Both the position numbers and the translations under genes were made by a program. 64,000 bases of DNA, taken from assembly GCA_039720395.1 (NCBI GenBank), contig CM077822.1, positions 20,047,267 to 20,111,266 on the forward strand. Reading direction: 5' to 3'. Positions 34,805 through 46,725 of the stretch are shown one piece after another. Numbering within the stretch: the stretch's first letter is position 1; every line of letters begins with the position of its first letter. Source of the DNA: Liquidambar formosana. Its lineage: Eukaryota > Streptophyta > Magnoliopsida > Saxifragales > Altingiaceae. Below the pieces are notes generated by a model. It did no database searches. It was given only the letters and a program-made list of their open reading frames with translations, and was not told the origin of the DNA.

Positions 34805-35058
34805 CCCAACTCTTGCCCACTCATTCTCACATTCTCCCATTCGAAAATTAGAGAGTTTCTCTCTCTAAACTCACATCCTATCTTCTCCAACTCTCATTCT
34901 CTCATTCCTACTTCAAAAACATTCAATCCAAACATCAAATGCACATCAAACAACAACAAATCAAGCCCATTTAGCAATCAAAACAACCAATTCACATCAT
35001 CTTGTGAAATCAAATCAAATCAAACCCATTTTTCACAAACCCAACTCCATCATCAAGG

Positions 35059-37721
35059 ATGTCATCAAGCAAGGACTCAAGCACCAAGTATCCATTCTAT
35101 GGGGTCAAAAGCACATACAAGGCACCACTCTATGATGCTCCACAAGCTAGGGTGTTGCTTGAACCCGAGAAGCATCTCTCATTCATCCATTCCCAACAAG
35201 AAGTAAGTTTACCCAACTTAACACTTTTCTTTTGAATCTTTCGATTCTTTTGATGAAATTGCATTCCCTTCTACTTCTTTTGAATACCCCTTGGGTTGTT
35301 GAGTGATATCCCTTGATTTGGCAAGGATTGAACACACAAATTCTTTTCATTTGAAAGCTTGAAAAATGGCACCCGCCAAGTGTTCGATAAAATTCCCAAG
35401 TGGAATAAAGATGTTCAATCTTCACCAAATCAATGTATATCAACAAGTAAACCCTCAAGTGAGTAATATGCTATGATTTAGCAAGGATTGATCATACAAA
35501 ATTCTTTTGTTTCAAGGCTTGGGAGGTATGACCCACCAAGTGTTCGATAAAATGCCCAAGTGATAAAAAAGTGTTCAATCCTTGCCAAATTAAGGCACAT
35601 GAACAAGTAAACTCATAAACATCTATTAGCAATTCATTTCATGAATAAAAACAAACTTTTTGACATCCTTTAGAAAACAATTTAAAACCAATTGCTAGTG
35701 TAGGTTTATTGTTTCTATGTTCTTTCAACTAACTCTCAAGGTATTTTCAATGGCTATAGCCCAACTTTCAGGACATGCGCACTCGGTCCTCTGTCAAAGG
35801 ACTCATTGAATGGTGGCGGAACATGGAAAACTTCCAACCCATTACCAAGGGCTATGTCGAAAAGGCCGGTTTTGGCCCATTCCTAGATTCTCTATGGAAT
35901 GACCAATGTGATAGGCAAGCTTTGCTAGCCTTGTCTGAGCTATGGTGGGACACCACCAATACATTCCATTTTGGTTTCGGGGAGATGACACTAACCCCCA
36001 AAGACTTCACCATGATCACGGGCTTAAGCATTAAAGGCAAAAGCTTGGAATTCTATGAGGAGGCTCACACAGATGAGGATTATCTCCTAGCTTACCTTGG
36101 GATGGAGATCGAGGTAATCAAGAAAGCAGTGCGACGCACTTGGCTTTTCAACAAGTTTGCTAAGCAAAGGGAGAGCGAGGGTGCAAGCCCCGATTGTATT
36201 ACAAGGGCATTCCTTCTGTACATGATCTCATGCACATTCTTTGCTGGGACGGGCGACCTAGCCCCTTTGGGTCTTCTTGCAAGCATAGAGGATGTTGACA
36301 AGATCAGGAAGTTCAACTGGGGAGGGGCTGCTCTAGCCACCATGTATCACACAATGTGTGACATGTCACGTGGTGTGACTAAGGACTTCGGTGGGATGCC
36401 CTTTGTTTGGGAGGTAATGCTACTTCCCTTTCATTCCTTTTTATTTTTTCCTTATATTATCTTTCTTTTTGACTCTTTTCTCAATTTTTGACAGGTTTGG
36501 TGCTATGAGTACCTCAACCTATGTCGCCCATCCCTTGCTGAGGAAACCATTGAATGGCCTACCCTCAAGAATTACTCCCCTAGTTATGTATCCATTCGGG
36601 CGGCGAATCGTCATGATTACGCCTTTGCTAGAGCTCACCTAGCAAGCCTCACTGCTGATATGGTGAAATTCTTTCCCTATTCTTTTCTTTTTCTTTTTAC
36701 TCCCAATTTCTCATTTTGGATTTTTGAACAGATTGAGTGGAATCCATGGAAGATATGGGTACCAATGCTACCCAAGCGATGCATTCCTAGCTTGATGTTG
36801 ACGGGCAAGAGGGTGCTCTTGGAAGGCCCCGTGGGTAGGTATTGGTACCTAGGGGAGCGTGTCTTACGCCAAGTCATGGGTGATGTGAATGCCGCCATGG
36901 CTCCAATGCCTCCACCACTTAACATGAGGCATGCTAACTTAATGGAGGGGGAGGAGTTGTGGGATGCCTTGAGAGGCTGGGATGCGGAGGAGTTCACTTC
37001 TCCTGACATTGCATATGACACTTTCTGTCTCCAATATCTGATGAGGCCCAGGGTGACAGGCCTCCCTCCTTAGGGGGTAAGTCTTTAACATTCTCCTAGC
37101 CTTTTCTTTTGGTAGAGACTCTATTTAATAGGTGAACACTTGCAGGGTCGACGAGCATGAGGGCATAGCTCGACAGTGGGCTCAGGAGTGGTTCCTGGCT
37201 CTGAGGAAGATGAGATGGAGGGGGATAGGTCACTACCCTTGCCTCAGCCGAATTGGTTCATTGATTTGTGCAGTGGGTCAGACTTTGTCAAGACCGCCAT
37301 CACTCATCCTGCATTTGACGAGTCCCCCAGGATCGACCCAAATCGAGAACAGGTGAGTTCTCTTTATGGGTATTTCTTTCTTTCTTTGAACATTTCCTTC
37401 AATTTTACCCTTATTGATTATCCTAGGTGCCTACGGCATATGCCCAAGAGTTCATCGACCTTAGTGAGGGCTTGAGGCGTGACCTTGTGAGGATGAGCTT
37501 AGCCAAATCCATGGCGGAAGCTCATTTGGATGTCATGGTAAGTGTTCAACCTATTCAAAGTTCTCATATGTGGTTTTCAACCAACTCTATTCTCATACTT
37601 GACTTCTTTGCGATGGATTTTGTATATGCAGCCACCACCAGCAATGCGCCCTCCTAGAGCACCTCATGGGGGTCGTGACAGAGCCGGGACGAGCCGCAAA
37701 AGAAGCTCTAGGAACCGCTGA
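35059..37721 (+). pseudogene. Element 2 PMD-C: seven-exon plant mobile domain gene with two nonsense codons
   Basis: Exons are 35059-35202, 35772-36413, 36495-36662, 36732-37076, 37146-37352, 37427-37537 and 37632-37721. All are phase 0 with GT-AG introns; the full frame would be 568 aa. Exon 1 includes YPFYGVKSTYKAPLYD. Exon 2 contains LIEWWRNM, ALSELWWDTTNTFHFGFG, DFTMITGLSIKG and FNWGGAALATMY, typical of MAIN-like PMD proteins. Exon 3 begins VWCYEYLNL. Exon 7 is basic (GTSRKRSSRNR), possibly a nuclear signal. TAG at 37071-37073 (CAG in element 1) and TGA at 37158-37160 (CGA in element 1, a CpG-type change) would remove the last three exons. The start was chosen as the first ATG of the conserved frame after the TATA-like box. 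No phosphatase motifs are visible, despite the usual name of its relatives. Confidence 0.88.
35314..35592. repeat. Two hairpin-forming units in PMD-C intron 1 (element 2)
   Basis: Units 35314-35431 and 35475-35592, each bounded by complementary arms (GATTTGGCAAGGATTGAAC with a GTTCAATC..CCAAATC partner), as in element 1. Confidence 0.7.
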
Positions 37722-38002
37722 GTTCATTTACTTTCTTGTTGGGCTTGTAGAAACAATGAGACAATGGCTATCTTTTTGCATTTCATGCTTGTGTTTTGTA
37801 ATTGCCACCTAAAACCAAACTTTTTTATCCCTTACTATGGATACTTGTTGTGCTTGTTTGAATCTATCATGATGATGTTATGATGCCTTTCTCATGAAAA
37901 TTTGAGTCAATGTGAGTTTATAGGAGTGAAAATGGCCTAAAAAGGCCACCCGAACGCGAAAATAGGCAAAACCGGGCGAAACAAGGCAAAACAAGGCGGG
38001 GG

Positions 38003-38084
38003 CCTCGGGTGACCATCTGGCCCCAGACGGTTAGCCATCTGGGCCTAGACGGCTGACTGTCCAGCCTCGGATGGTTACCCGAGG
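38003..38084. promoter_or_regulatory. Triple-dyad module upstream of element 2 PMD-B
   Basis: CCTCGGG and CCCGAGG arms enclose TGACCATCTGG...AGACGGTTA, GCCATCTGG...TAGACGGC and TGACTGTCC...GGATGGTTA. It lies 87 bases upstream of a TATAAAAA box. Confidence 0.8.
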
Positions 38085-38170
38085 TCGACGCGCTTTTTCG
38101 CGATTTTTCAGGAATTTTGTGATTTTGACGGTTCTACTCCCTTTAGGACTCGAATTTGTGACCCTTTCCC

Positions 38171-38178
38171 TATAAAAA
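38171..38178 (+). promoter_or_regulatory. TATA-like box of element 2 PMD-B
   Basis: TATAAAAA, about 48 bases upstream of the ATG. The same sequence and spacing occur in element 1. Confidence 0.7.
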
Positions 38179-38225
38179 CACATGAGGGGAGTCTTCTAAC
38201 TCACCTATTTTCATTGACAATAATT

Positions 38226-39512
38226 ATGGATGCCTTGGATGGGTTCTTAAGAGGGTTTTTGGTAGTCATGGCTGCCAAAGACAAAACTGAGTTTAAACGC
38301 TTCGGCTTGGAACCATTGCTCTCCATAAGGCACGTGAAGCTCGAGACGACTCTTCTCACTGCTGCTACATACTTCTGGGATCCTCAAATCCATGTCTTTC
38401 GATTTAATTATGAAGAATTATGCCCAACCATGGAGGAATTCTGTGCTTTATTTGGAGTTTCGCCCGTAGGGCCATTCATTCTTCCTACACCTCGCTCTGA
38501 TTACTTTGCTTCTTTCTCGGATTTTCTTGGCATTCCTCAAAGGGACGCAACGATCTTCGTCAAGGATCATATGGTGGACTTAATGAAGTTAGCAACCTCA
38601 TTCTTGGCTCATGATAGCGAAGGTACTTTGACCTTCACCCCTCAAATTCAGCGTGCACTCGCTTTCTGTTTAATTGGTCGCTTTCTCATATCCACCGGCA
38701 CTCTTCAAGCCCCTGTTCAAATATGTGAGTTGATTACCCCTCTTCTCAAGTGACATAACATTATTCCCTTGGTATTAGCTGAAACCTTGAATGATTTAGA
38801 TAAAATTCACGGCAACCCCAAAGTGCCTTTAGAAGGTAGCCCCTTTTTACTGCAAATGTGGCTGCTCGAGCGCTTGAACTTTCTTTCTCCCACCACTATC
38901 ACTCCATACAAGCCTCAGCACTTCTGTCTGCGCCGAGTTGAACTCCCTGGGCCGTTCTCTTTAAGAGATTGGTTGGGTTATTTCCACACGCTGTCATGGC
39001 GGAACATCAAATGGTACGTCTTCACATGGGGGTGTAAAGAGCAGGTACTTTTTCGAACCTCGGGGTGTGCTTTTGTCAAAATCATAGGACTGAGATCAAC
39101 TTCCTTCTATTGGACTTCGAGAATTCTTCGCCAGATGGGCGCCATGCAAACCATACCGTCCTTAACAGGACCTTGTTGCTTTGTGGAACCTGTCGGTCCT
39201 ACCATAATCAAGTGGGCGAGGACTCGCTGGCCTACAGACCTGAAATTGACTCGGATTGCCAACACTGAAGGACCTTTCGAGATGAGTAAAGAATACAAGC
39301 AATGGTTGAAGGATGACTTGGGCGAAAGGGAGACTTCTCGCCGAGAAAGAATTTATGACCTTATCAAGGACACGAGACTTGGACTTTGCAGAGAAGACAT
39401 TCTTGAAGCAGTGGAGGCATCCTACGACCATGACTTACGAAAGAAAAGAAGACTTGATAGAGAGAGACAGAAGACAAACAAAATGACTCTGAAGAAACTC
39501 AAGAGGACTTAA
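38226..39512 (+). pseudogene. Element 2 PMD-B: plant mobile domain gene with nonsense codon and local frame change
   Basis: The start is ATG 38226 (MDALDGFLRGF). Conserved blocks are FWDPQIHVFRF, CPTMEEFCALFG, SPFLLQMWLLERL and WARTRWP, with a basic lysine/arginine-rich end. TGA at 38751-38753 replaces the CGA (Arg) of element 1, a CpG-type change. Between about 39050 and 39115 the frame differs from element 1 (SGCAFVKIIGLRSTS against KLGVCFCQTHRTEV), which indicates two compensating indels. The product would be cut at about 175 of 429 residues. It is convergent with pol: its 3' end faces the pol 3' end across the purine tract. Confidence 0.87.
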
Positions 39513-39639
39513 AGACTCAAAGAATAGAATATCTATGGCATGTCGATAGTTCTTTTTACTTAACATCAATAAATTGTTATGTCAAACAATTAGTTTCAAA
39601 TGAATTGCTAATAATAATCTACTTTCGAGATTTTTTTTG

Positions 39640-39780
39640 ATTGTGTTGATTGGACCGCACCCAATGTAACTTTATGGGCTGCCTACGTATTCCCGTTTTT
39701 CTTTTTTTTTTTTCTTTTTTTCTTTTTTTTTTTCCTTTTTTCTTTTTTTTTTCTTTTTTCCTTCTTCTTTTTGGGGAATC
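39640..39780 (-). repeat. Long purine tract (minus strand) just after element 2 pol
   Basis: Pyrimidine-only runs on the + strand at 39697-39768, plus the conserved phrase acccaatgtaactttatgggctgcctacgt beside it. Same position and sense as 1546-1657 in element 1. Confidence 0.8.
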
Positions 39781-39850
39781 AGGTCCTACGTAGTTCTCAT
39801 GCCTTAACTTTTGCCTAGGCCGCCTTTACAGGTTTTCAACCTAGCAGGCC

Positions 39851-42787
39851 TTATACATAATACTTCTTTAATTGATCCAAATTGGTGGGACGAGCGAACT
39901 CAATCCCATCCAAATCCATAAGTCGAACAGCCCCTGCTGGCAATATCTCCTTGATGACGTACGGTCCTCCCCAACTTGGTTTGAACTTTCCTCGTGGATC
40001 GAAAATTGGAGCTCGGATCTCTTTCAACACTAAATCCCCTTTCTTCAAGCCTCTGTCTTTGACATGTTTGTTGAATGCCCTCGCGACTCTTCTCTGGTAC
40101 CCTTGCACATGGTAGAGAGCCCTCAATCGCCTTTCATCTATCAATGCCAATTCATCATAACGACCTCTGATCCAGTTCACCTCTGCCAGCTGACTTTCCA
40201 CAGCAACCCTTAATGAAGGAACTTCCAATTCCACTGGCAGAACAGCCTCCATCCCATACACTAGGGCATATGGCGTAGCCCCTGTTGACGATCTGACTGA
40301 CGTTCTGTACCCCCATAATGCTAATGGTAGTTTCTCATGCCAATCAGTGTACGTGTCAGCCGTCTTCTGTAATATCTTCTTGATGTTCTTGTTGGCGGCT
40401 TCCACTGCGTCGTTAGTCTGTGGGCGATACGGGGATGACAAATGATGAACGATCTTGTACTTCTGCAAGAGTTCTTTGGTCTCTTTCTGGAAATGCTGGC
40501 CGTTGTCTGAAATGACCTCGTGCGGTACCCCATATCGGTAGATAATGTTGAGCTGTATGAACTGCGCCACCTTTTTAGCATTCAAAACTTTGAAGGAAGC
40601 TACTTCCACCCATTTGGTAAAGTAATCGATGGCTACCAAAATGTATTCATGACCATTGGATGCCTTCGGCTTCATCTGCCCGATGATGTCTATTCCCCAT
40701 ACTGCGAACGGCCATGGAGTTGACATGCTTGTTAAGGGCATAGAGGGCAAGTGTTGTCCGTTGGCGAATAGCTGACACTTGTGGCACTTCTTGATGTGGG
40801 CATAGCAATCCCTTTCCATTGTAGACCAGTAATACCCTAGTCTCATGATCTTCTTAGCCAACATATATCCATTCATGTGCGGAGCCCCCACTCCTTCATG
40901 GATTTCCTCGATGAGTTTTCTAGCCTCTTCCTCCGTGACACACAGCAAGTGGATTACGTTGTAAGACCTCCGATACAGTTTTCCTCTACATACCACATAA
41001 TGGCTTGCCAATCTTCTCAGTGTTCGCCTATCCACGCGAGATGCTTCCTCCGGATATTCTCTTTCCTCAATGAGCCTTCTTATGTCATAAAACCAAGGGT
41101 GGTTATCTGTTACCTCTCCTTCTCGAATGGAACAGCAATAAACAGGTTTCTCTCTGCATTCGATCACGAGCGGTTTCACGCTTCCTCCTTCTGGTATCTC
41201 CACCATTGAAGCTAGAGTCGCTAAGGCATCAGCAAACTGATTCTTGTTTCTCGACAGGTAATTGAACTCGATCTCCGCGAACTCTTTAGTCAGTGCTTCC
41301 AAATAGGCATGATAGGGCAACAGCTTCTCATCGCGAGTCTTCCACTCCCCTTTTATCTGACAGATGATCAATGCTGAATCTCCGAACACCTCTAGTTCCT
41401 TTATCCCCAATTCTAACGCAGCTCCCAATGCTAGGATGCAGGCCTCATACTCTGCTATGTTGTTGGTGGCTTCGAACCCCAATTTGACTGCTAAAGGCGT
41501 GAAGGCTTCCTCGGGCGAGACTAGTAGCACTCCTATGCCATAACCTCTTCTGTTTGCAGCTCCGTCAAAGTAGACTTTCCAAACCTTCTTCTTGATTTCC
41601 AGGATATCTTCGTCGGGGAACTCATCATTGAATTGGGTTGATGATGACACAGGGCAGCTTGCCAAATGGTCTGCAATGACACTTCCTTTAACAGACTTCT
41701 ACGCCAGGTGCTTTATGTCGAATTCATTGAGAAGAAGCGACCAACGAGCGATCCTGTATGATAGGACTGGTTTTTCTAGCAAATACCTCAAAGGATCCAA
41801 TCGACTTATCAACAGGACTTCGAAAGACATAATGTAATGACGGAGTTTCTGGGTAGCCCATACCAATGCTACGCAAGCTTTTTCTAGCACATTGTACTTT
41901 ACTTCATAATCTGTCATTTTCTTGCTCAAGTAGTAGATGGCATTTTCCTTTTTCGACCCTTCAAGGTATTGAGCTAACATAGCTCCCGTCGCGGTTTCAG
42001 TAACCGTTAAGTATAACAGTAATGGTTCACCTTGCCGCGGGGGAACCAAGATTGGGGGGTTACTCAGATACCTTTTAATGGTCTCAAAGGCTTCTTGACA
42101 ATCCTCATTCCATTCCTTGGAAACGCCCTTCTTAAGTAGCTTGAAGATTGGCTCGCATACTATGGTTAGATTGGCGATAAAACGACTTATGTATTGAACT
42201 CTCCCCAGAAAACCCCGGATCTGCTTTTCCGTTCTTGGTGGCTCCATCTCCGTGATAGCTTTTATCTTCCCTGGATCAACTTCAATTCCCCTTTGAGTGA
42301 TCATAAAACCCAACAGCTTCCCTGCGGTGACTCCGAAGGCACACTTCTGAGGATTCAGTCGGAGGTTGTACTTCTTTGCCCTTTCTAGGAACTTCTCCAA
42401 TGCTGCGAAATGTCCTTCCCGGTCTACAGATTTGACTATCATGTCGTCCATATACACCTCTACTTCTTTATGGATCATATCATGCAATAGGGTCGTAGCA
42501 GCTCTTTGGTAAGTAGCCCCGGCATTTCTCAAGCCAAAAGGCATTACCTTGTAGTAATACGTGCCCCACTGCGTGATAAAAGCCGTCTTTTCCATGTCTC
42601 GAGGCGCCATCTTTATCTGGTTGTAACCGGAGAACCCATCCATGAAGGAGAGAAGAGCATGGCCTGCTGTACTGTCTACCAACACATCGATATGCGGTAG
42701 AGGGAAATCATCCTTTGGGCTCGCAGCATTAAGGTCACGAAAGTCAACACACATTCGCATTTTCCCATCTTTTTTAGGCACAGGCAC
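39851..42787 (-). pseudogene. Element 2 pol: RT, Gypsy RNase H, archaeal RNase H, integrase
   Basis: Read right to left: RT from VPKKDGKMR and FRDLN through MPFGLRNAGATYQ to the catalytic YMDDMI (about 42440-42454); Gypsy RNase H (ATGAMLAQ, AIYYLSKKM, ALVWATQKLRHY); then, after a TAG at 41697-41699 (HLA-stop-KSVKG), archaeal-type RNase H (VYFDGAANRRG, NIAEYEACIL, EVFGDSALI, NQFADALATL). Integrase follows, with an HHCC region ending CHKCQ and a DDE core (GIDIIG, ISDNGQHF, TNDAVEAANK), ending LKKYYV. The single stop and the solo LTR at 42788 are the only breaks I see. Dual RNase H places it in the Tat lineage. Removing the LTR plus one TSD restores the frame at the RT N-terminus. Confidence 0.94.
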
Positions 42788-45700
42788 TGTCACACCCCAT
42801 TTTTGCCACCTTAGCTAGGGTTTGTCATTTCATGTGTCTTTTTGTTTCCTTTTTGAGTCTAGTCTTTTCCATTGAGTTTCTAGAGCCTTGAGGATGGTGT
42901 GTATAAATTTTGGTTCGATTTGGAGTTGATCTTGAGGGTTAATAAGAACTTTTGTGATTTGAGGGGCATAATCGTCTTTTAGGCCACAAACTTTCCATTT
43001 AACCTTGAAATGATCTCCAAGTTGCCAATTGGAGTTCATATGGATATATTTGAGGTATTTGTGGGTTCAATTCGATGAATTGATGGTCCGGGATTAGAAT
43101 GGCTCAATATGGCTCGGGTTGGCTAAGAGACCTATTTCGGGTTAGCTCAAATTGGCTCATGACTTTCACTCTATGACTACTCATTTGACCTTGATTAGTC
43201 TTAATTTCATCCCCAAATGTGTTTAGGGAGGTTGAATTTCGAATTGGAAAGCATTCGGTGCGACCCTATGTGCATACCTAAGCTAAGCGATGGTGAGGCA
43301 TAGTGGTTAACCACCTTTGTAGGACCCAACCATGCAGCCATGGCTAGGTTTTCTTGCCCTCAAGTGACTCAAATTACATTCCCCTTCGAAACACGATCGT
43401 TTTGGCTTTCGTTTCGTCAAAATCGGAGTTGATTTGAGCCCGGAAACGCATTTGGAAGTCGAAAGGGTCAAAAATGGGCTTAAGCTGACATGGCCTCGGG
43501 TGACCACCCAGGCCTGGGCGGCTAGCCGCTTGGGCCCAGGTGGCTAGCCGCCCAGCCCCAGGTGGTCACCCGAGCCAATTTCCTTTTTTGAGTCTTGACG
43601 CGGCTCCCTCCCTATTTTCTCGGATTTGCTCGCCTCTAGCCGCCATTTAACCCTAATTTCAGCCCTATTTGACCTACTTGAGCCCCAAGGGAACCTCTAA
43701 GAGCCCTTGGATCAACCCCTAGGGTTTTAATCCCAACCATTGAGGGTTTTCCCTCAATCCCTATAAATACCCCCTTATACTTCAGCAATAGAGGAGGCAA
43801 TTTCTGAAGTGTGAGGCATGTGTGAGACTTGGAGGCTATGGCAGCCATCCTTAGGGTAGTTTAACCTATATTTTGAGTGAGAGAGTGAGAGAGAGAGCTT
43901 GAAGGAAGGCTAGAGCATCGCTTGAAGGCTTGAAGGAGGTTGTTTCCAGCAGCACATAAGAGGAGGAGGACTCTCTACAGCAGCCACCATAGGTATACCC
44001 CTTCCCCTTTCTCTCTTTCATTCAAACTAGGGTTTTTGCATAGCTTTGCATTACTTCATGTTAAAAGCTTATTGTTTTATCATGTGTTGATGCTTCTAAT
44101 GCTTAGAATACATGATTAGAATATTGTTTATGGCTGGTTTTGCATGATATAATGTCATTCTATGTGGTTTTATGAGTGTTTGTGTTTTTAGGGTTTTTTA
44201 GAGTCTTTTCTAGGGTTTTACATGGAATAGTCATTATTTCATGTTCAAGTTTGTGTCTTTATCATGTCTTATTGCTTCTATTAGTTAGTATGCATGATTA
44301 GGATAATATTCATGGGCTGTTTAGTATGCTAGGATGCTATTCCATGTGATTTACTGCATGTTTGGGACTTTAAGGTTTCCTTAGTGCTGAAATTGGTTTT
44401 CTACATGAAATAACACTTTTGCATATTGAAGCTTGTGTTTTTATTGTGTTTTGCTACTTCTATTAGTTAGTATGCATGATTAGGATAATGTTTATGGGCT
44501 GTTTAGTATGCTAGGATGCTGTTCCATGTGATTTAATGCATGTTTGCAATTCTAGGGTTTCTCTTGTGCTGAAATTAGGTTTTTACTTAGAATAGCTATA
44601 TTTCATGTGCAAGCTTGTGTTTTTATCATGTGTTGATGCTTCTATTGATTAATATGCATGATTAGAATGATGTCCACGATGAGTTTTGCATGATTTAGAG
44701 TTATTTTATGTGATTTTGAGCACAATTGTGATTCTAGGGTTTCATTCATCCTTGTATTAGGAAAGTTGCATATAGCATGATAGCTTAGGGTTTTTCTTTG
44801 TGTTTTCTTCATAGTTGATATATATGTGCTGCATATTTGATAACTATGATATTTTTCTGCATCCATAGTAGTGGATTTTAGGTTTTTTTTTTGCATGTCA
44901 TTGCATGTAGGGTTGAATTAGGGTTTTAGTTAGCTTATGATTCATGTTATTGCATGACTTGTGGTTGATTTTAAGCCTTATTTCAATTCTGTCCAGATCT
45001 GTTATTTGTCCTTGATATGATATTTTGAGCATGTGTTAGCCCATGTTTGGGCATGATAATGGCTTGATTTGGAATCTAGCTTGTTTGGTCGGTATTTTTG
45101 GTATGTTTTGCATGGAAATTGCAGGTGCTTTGACAGGTACAACAGGTGCAACTACCCCACCAATGTGGGGTGGTTATTTTGGCTATTGTAAGATGAAATC
45201 TTACAAATAAGGTAATTACCCTATGCAATAGGGTGGTTACTTTGACAGGTTGCTTTCGCTTAAGGTAAGTAGGGTATGAGGGTGCCCCAATTCACCCTTC
45301 TTTCCTTCCTGTGAAACTTTCCCTTTCTCCCCCCTAGGGTTATTTCCTAATAGGGGAACATGGCAATCCTTATAGTTTCCTTTCAATAACAAATACCTTT
45401 TGAATCAAGGTTTCCATTTTTTTATCAAAATTCCATATTTTACCAAAAATCTTTTGAGAATCATTTATTTTGGAAACTTACCATGTTTTACTTGAAAGGA
45501 AACTTAGGGTTTACCATAGGCCTTGATTAGGTTATAACCCTATTCCCTTTCGAACTACGTGGACTTTGATCCATGTATTTCCATACATGGTACGTAGGCG
45601 CTCCTTGTGAGGTTCAAGTCCGCCCTAGGATACTAAGTATCCTAGGTTTTCTCCTCTCCCTCTTTCTTTTTTTCTGTTTTTTCTTTGATTTACTTGATTA

Positions 45701-46109
45701 TATGGATGGATGAATGAATAATATGCATGCTGTCTTGTGATGATAATTGTTGATTTGTGTGTGATTAAGACTTTGATTTAGCCCAATTAAATTAAGAGAC
45801 CGTTTAGGGCGATATGGGTGCCTATAGGCTTTGCCTAGAACCTTCCCATATCGTAACTTAGCCTCCGAATCCCCGAATTCTCTGGTTTCCAAAAGACATT
45901 TTGCCTTACCATTTTTAAACATGGAGTCAATCTTTTGTTTTTCCTAAGACAAAACTGTTTTCTAGGGTTTTCCTTGTTTCCTTTAAAAAATAAGGTGGCG
46001 ACTCCTTTCTTTTTTTAAACCCATTCGTGGGCCCTCTTTCCTGGGTCTACAGACTGGCGACTTTTCCAAACCCTCCTGTGGGGCCTTGTAACCATTTTCG
46101 GGGTCCACA
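42788..46109 (+). mobile_element. Solo Tat-type LTR inserted in element 2 RT
   Basis: 3322 bp, TGTCACACCCC to GGGTCCACA, flanked by GGCAC (42783-42787 and 46110-46114). Related to but diverged from the LTRs of elements 1, 2 and 4. TATAAATA at 43762-43769; triple-dyad module at 43494-43575; conserved leader block near 45545-45645; TGGCGACTCC at 45996-46005. It encodes no protein; the short frames in it are chance. A run of loosely similar units (gcttctattagttagtatgcatgattagga) occupies about 44090-44660. Confidence 0.93.
43494..43575. promoter_or_regulatory. Triple-dyad module, diverged type, in the solo LTR
   Basis: Same outer arms (CCTCGGG/CCCGAG) and three-dyad layout, but the half-sites are CCACCC/GGGCGG and GCCGC/GGTGGC instead of CCGTC/GACGG. 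Both arms of each dyad have changed. It lies 187 bases upstream of the TATA box. Confidence 0.75.
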
Positions 46110-46556
46110 GGCACTATGTTAGACAGCCACTCAGGGTACTCCACAACTTGGAGAAACCTGGCATCTAATTGTTTAGTTACCTCTTCTTTTACTTTCAAAG
46201 CCCATTCTGGTTTTAATCTTCTTAATTTTTGCTTTATAGGCTTTTTAGTGGGAATAGTGGGGATGTAATGTTGCACTATATCTGGATCAATGCCAGGCAT
46301 ATCCTCATAAGACCATACAAAGGCCTCTACATTGGCTTTTAGAAGTATTATTAATTTTTCTTTTTCAGCAGGCGAGAGAGTTATCCCAATTTTAATTATC
46401 CTTGGCAATTCATCTGTCCCTAGATTGATTGATTCCAATTCATCCATGTTAGGTTTGGTAACGCCCCTTTTCCTTTGCTCGACGAGCTCCGGGGGGACGT
46501 CATTCCTAGGATCTATATCCATGCCATAGATATCCATAGAAGAGAGAAAGGAAACA
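46110..46556 (-). pseudogene. Element 2 pol: N-terminal part of the RT segment
   Basis: After a putative 3' splice site the frame reads MDIYGMDIDPRNDVPPEL, then NLGTDELPRIIKIG, AFVWSYEDMPGIDPDIVQHY and WLSNIVP, the usual lead-in to Gypsy RT. It stops at the solo LTR and resumes at 42787 in the same frame once LTR and TSD are discounted. Confidence 0.88.
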
Positions 46557-46725
46557 CTGCAAATAATGAAAAGAAGCACACTTTATTGACTGAACTAACA
46601 AAACAAAGCAAAGAAAAGAAAACACATGTGCCTCAACTAGGGAACGACTCCTAACTCCACAAGGTGGGCTAGGCGGACACACTTTATTTGAAAGGAAAGC
46701 TAAAACAAGCTACTAAGGAACCTAC
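46557..46725 (-). other. Putative intron between the protease and RT parts of element 2
   Basis: The upstream frame ends in a stop (LDLPDSSL-stop), and the downstream RT frame begins about 170 bases later behind CATTATTTGCAG. A donor GTAGGT at 46725 and acceptor GCAG ending at 46557 join the two frames exactly (DSS-F-VSFLSSMD). Ogre-type elements are known to have an intron in this part of gag-pol. Splicing is inferred from sequence only. Confidence 0.65.

Noticed and set aside
35059..37721. A serine/threonine phosphatase (name given to many relatives)
   Set aside because: No phosphatase metal-binding motifs are visible; only the mobile domain region that such annotations share.
42788..46109. 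A complete element inserted in element 2 pol
   Set aside because: TSD GGCAC flanks a single LTR with no interior, so it is a solo LTR.
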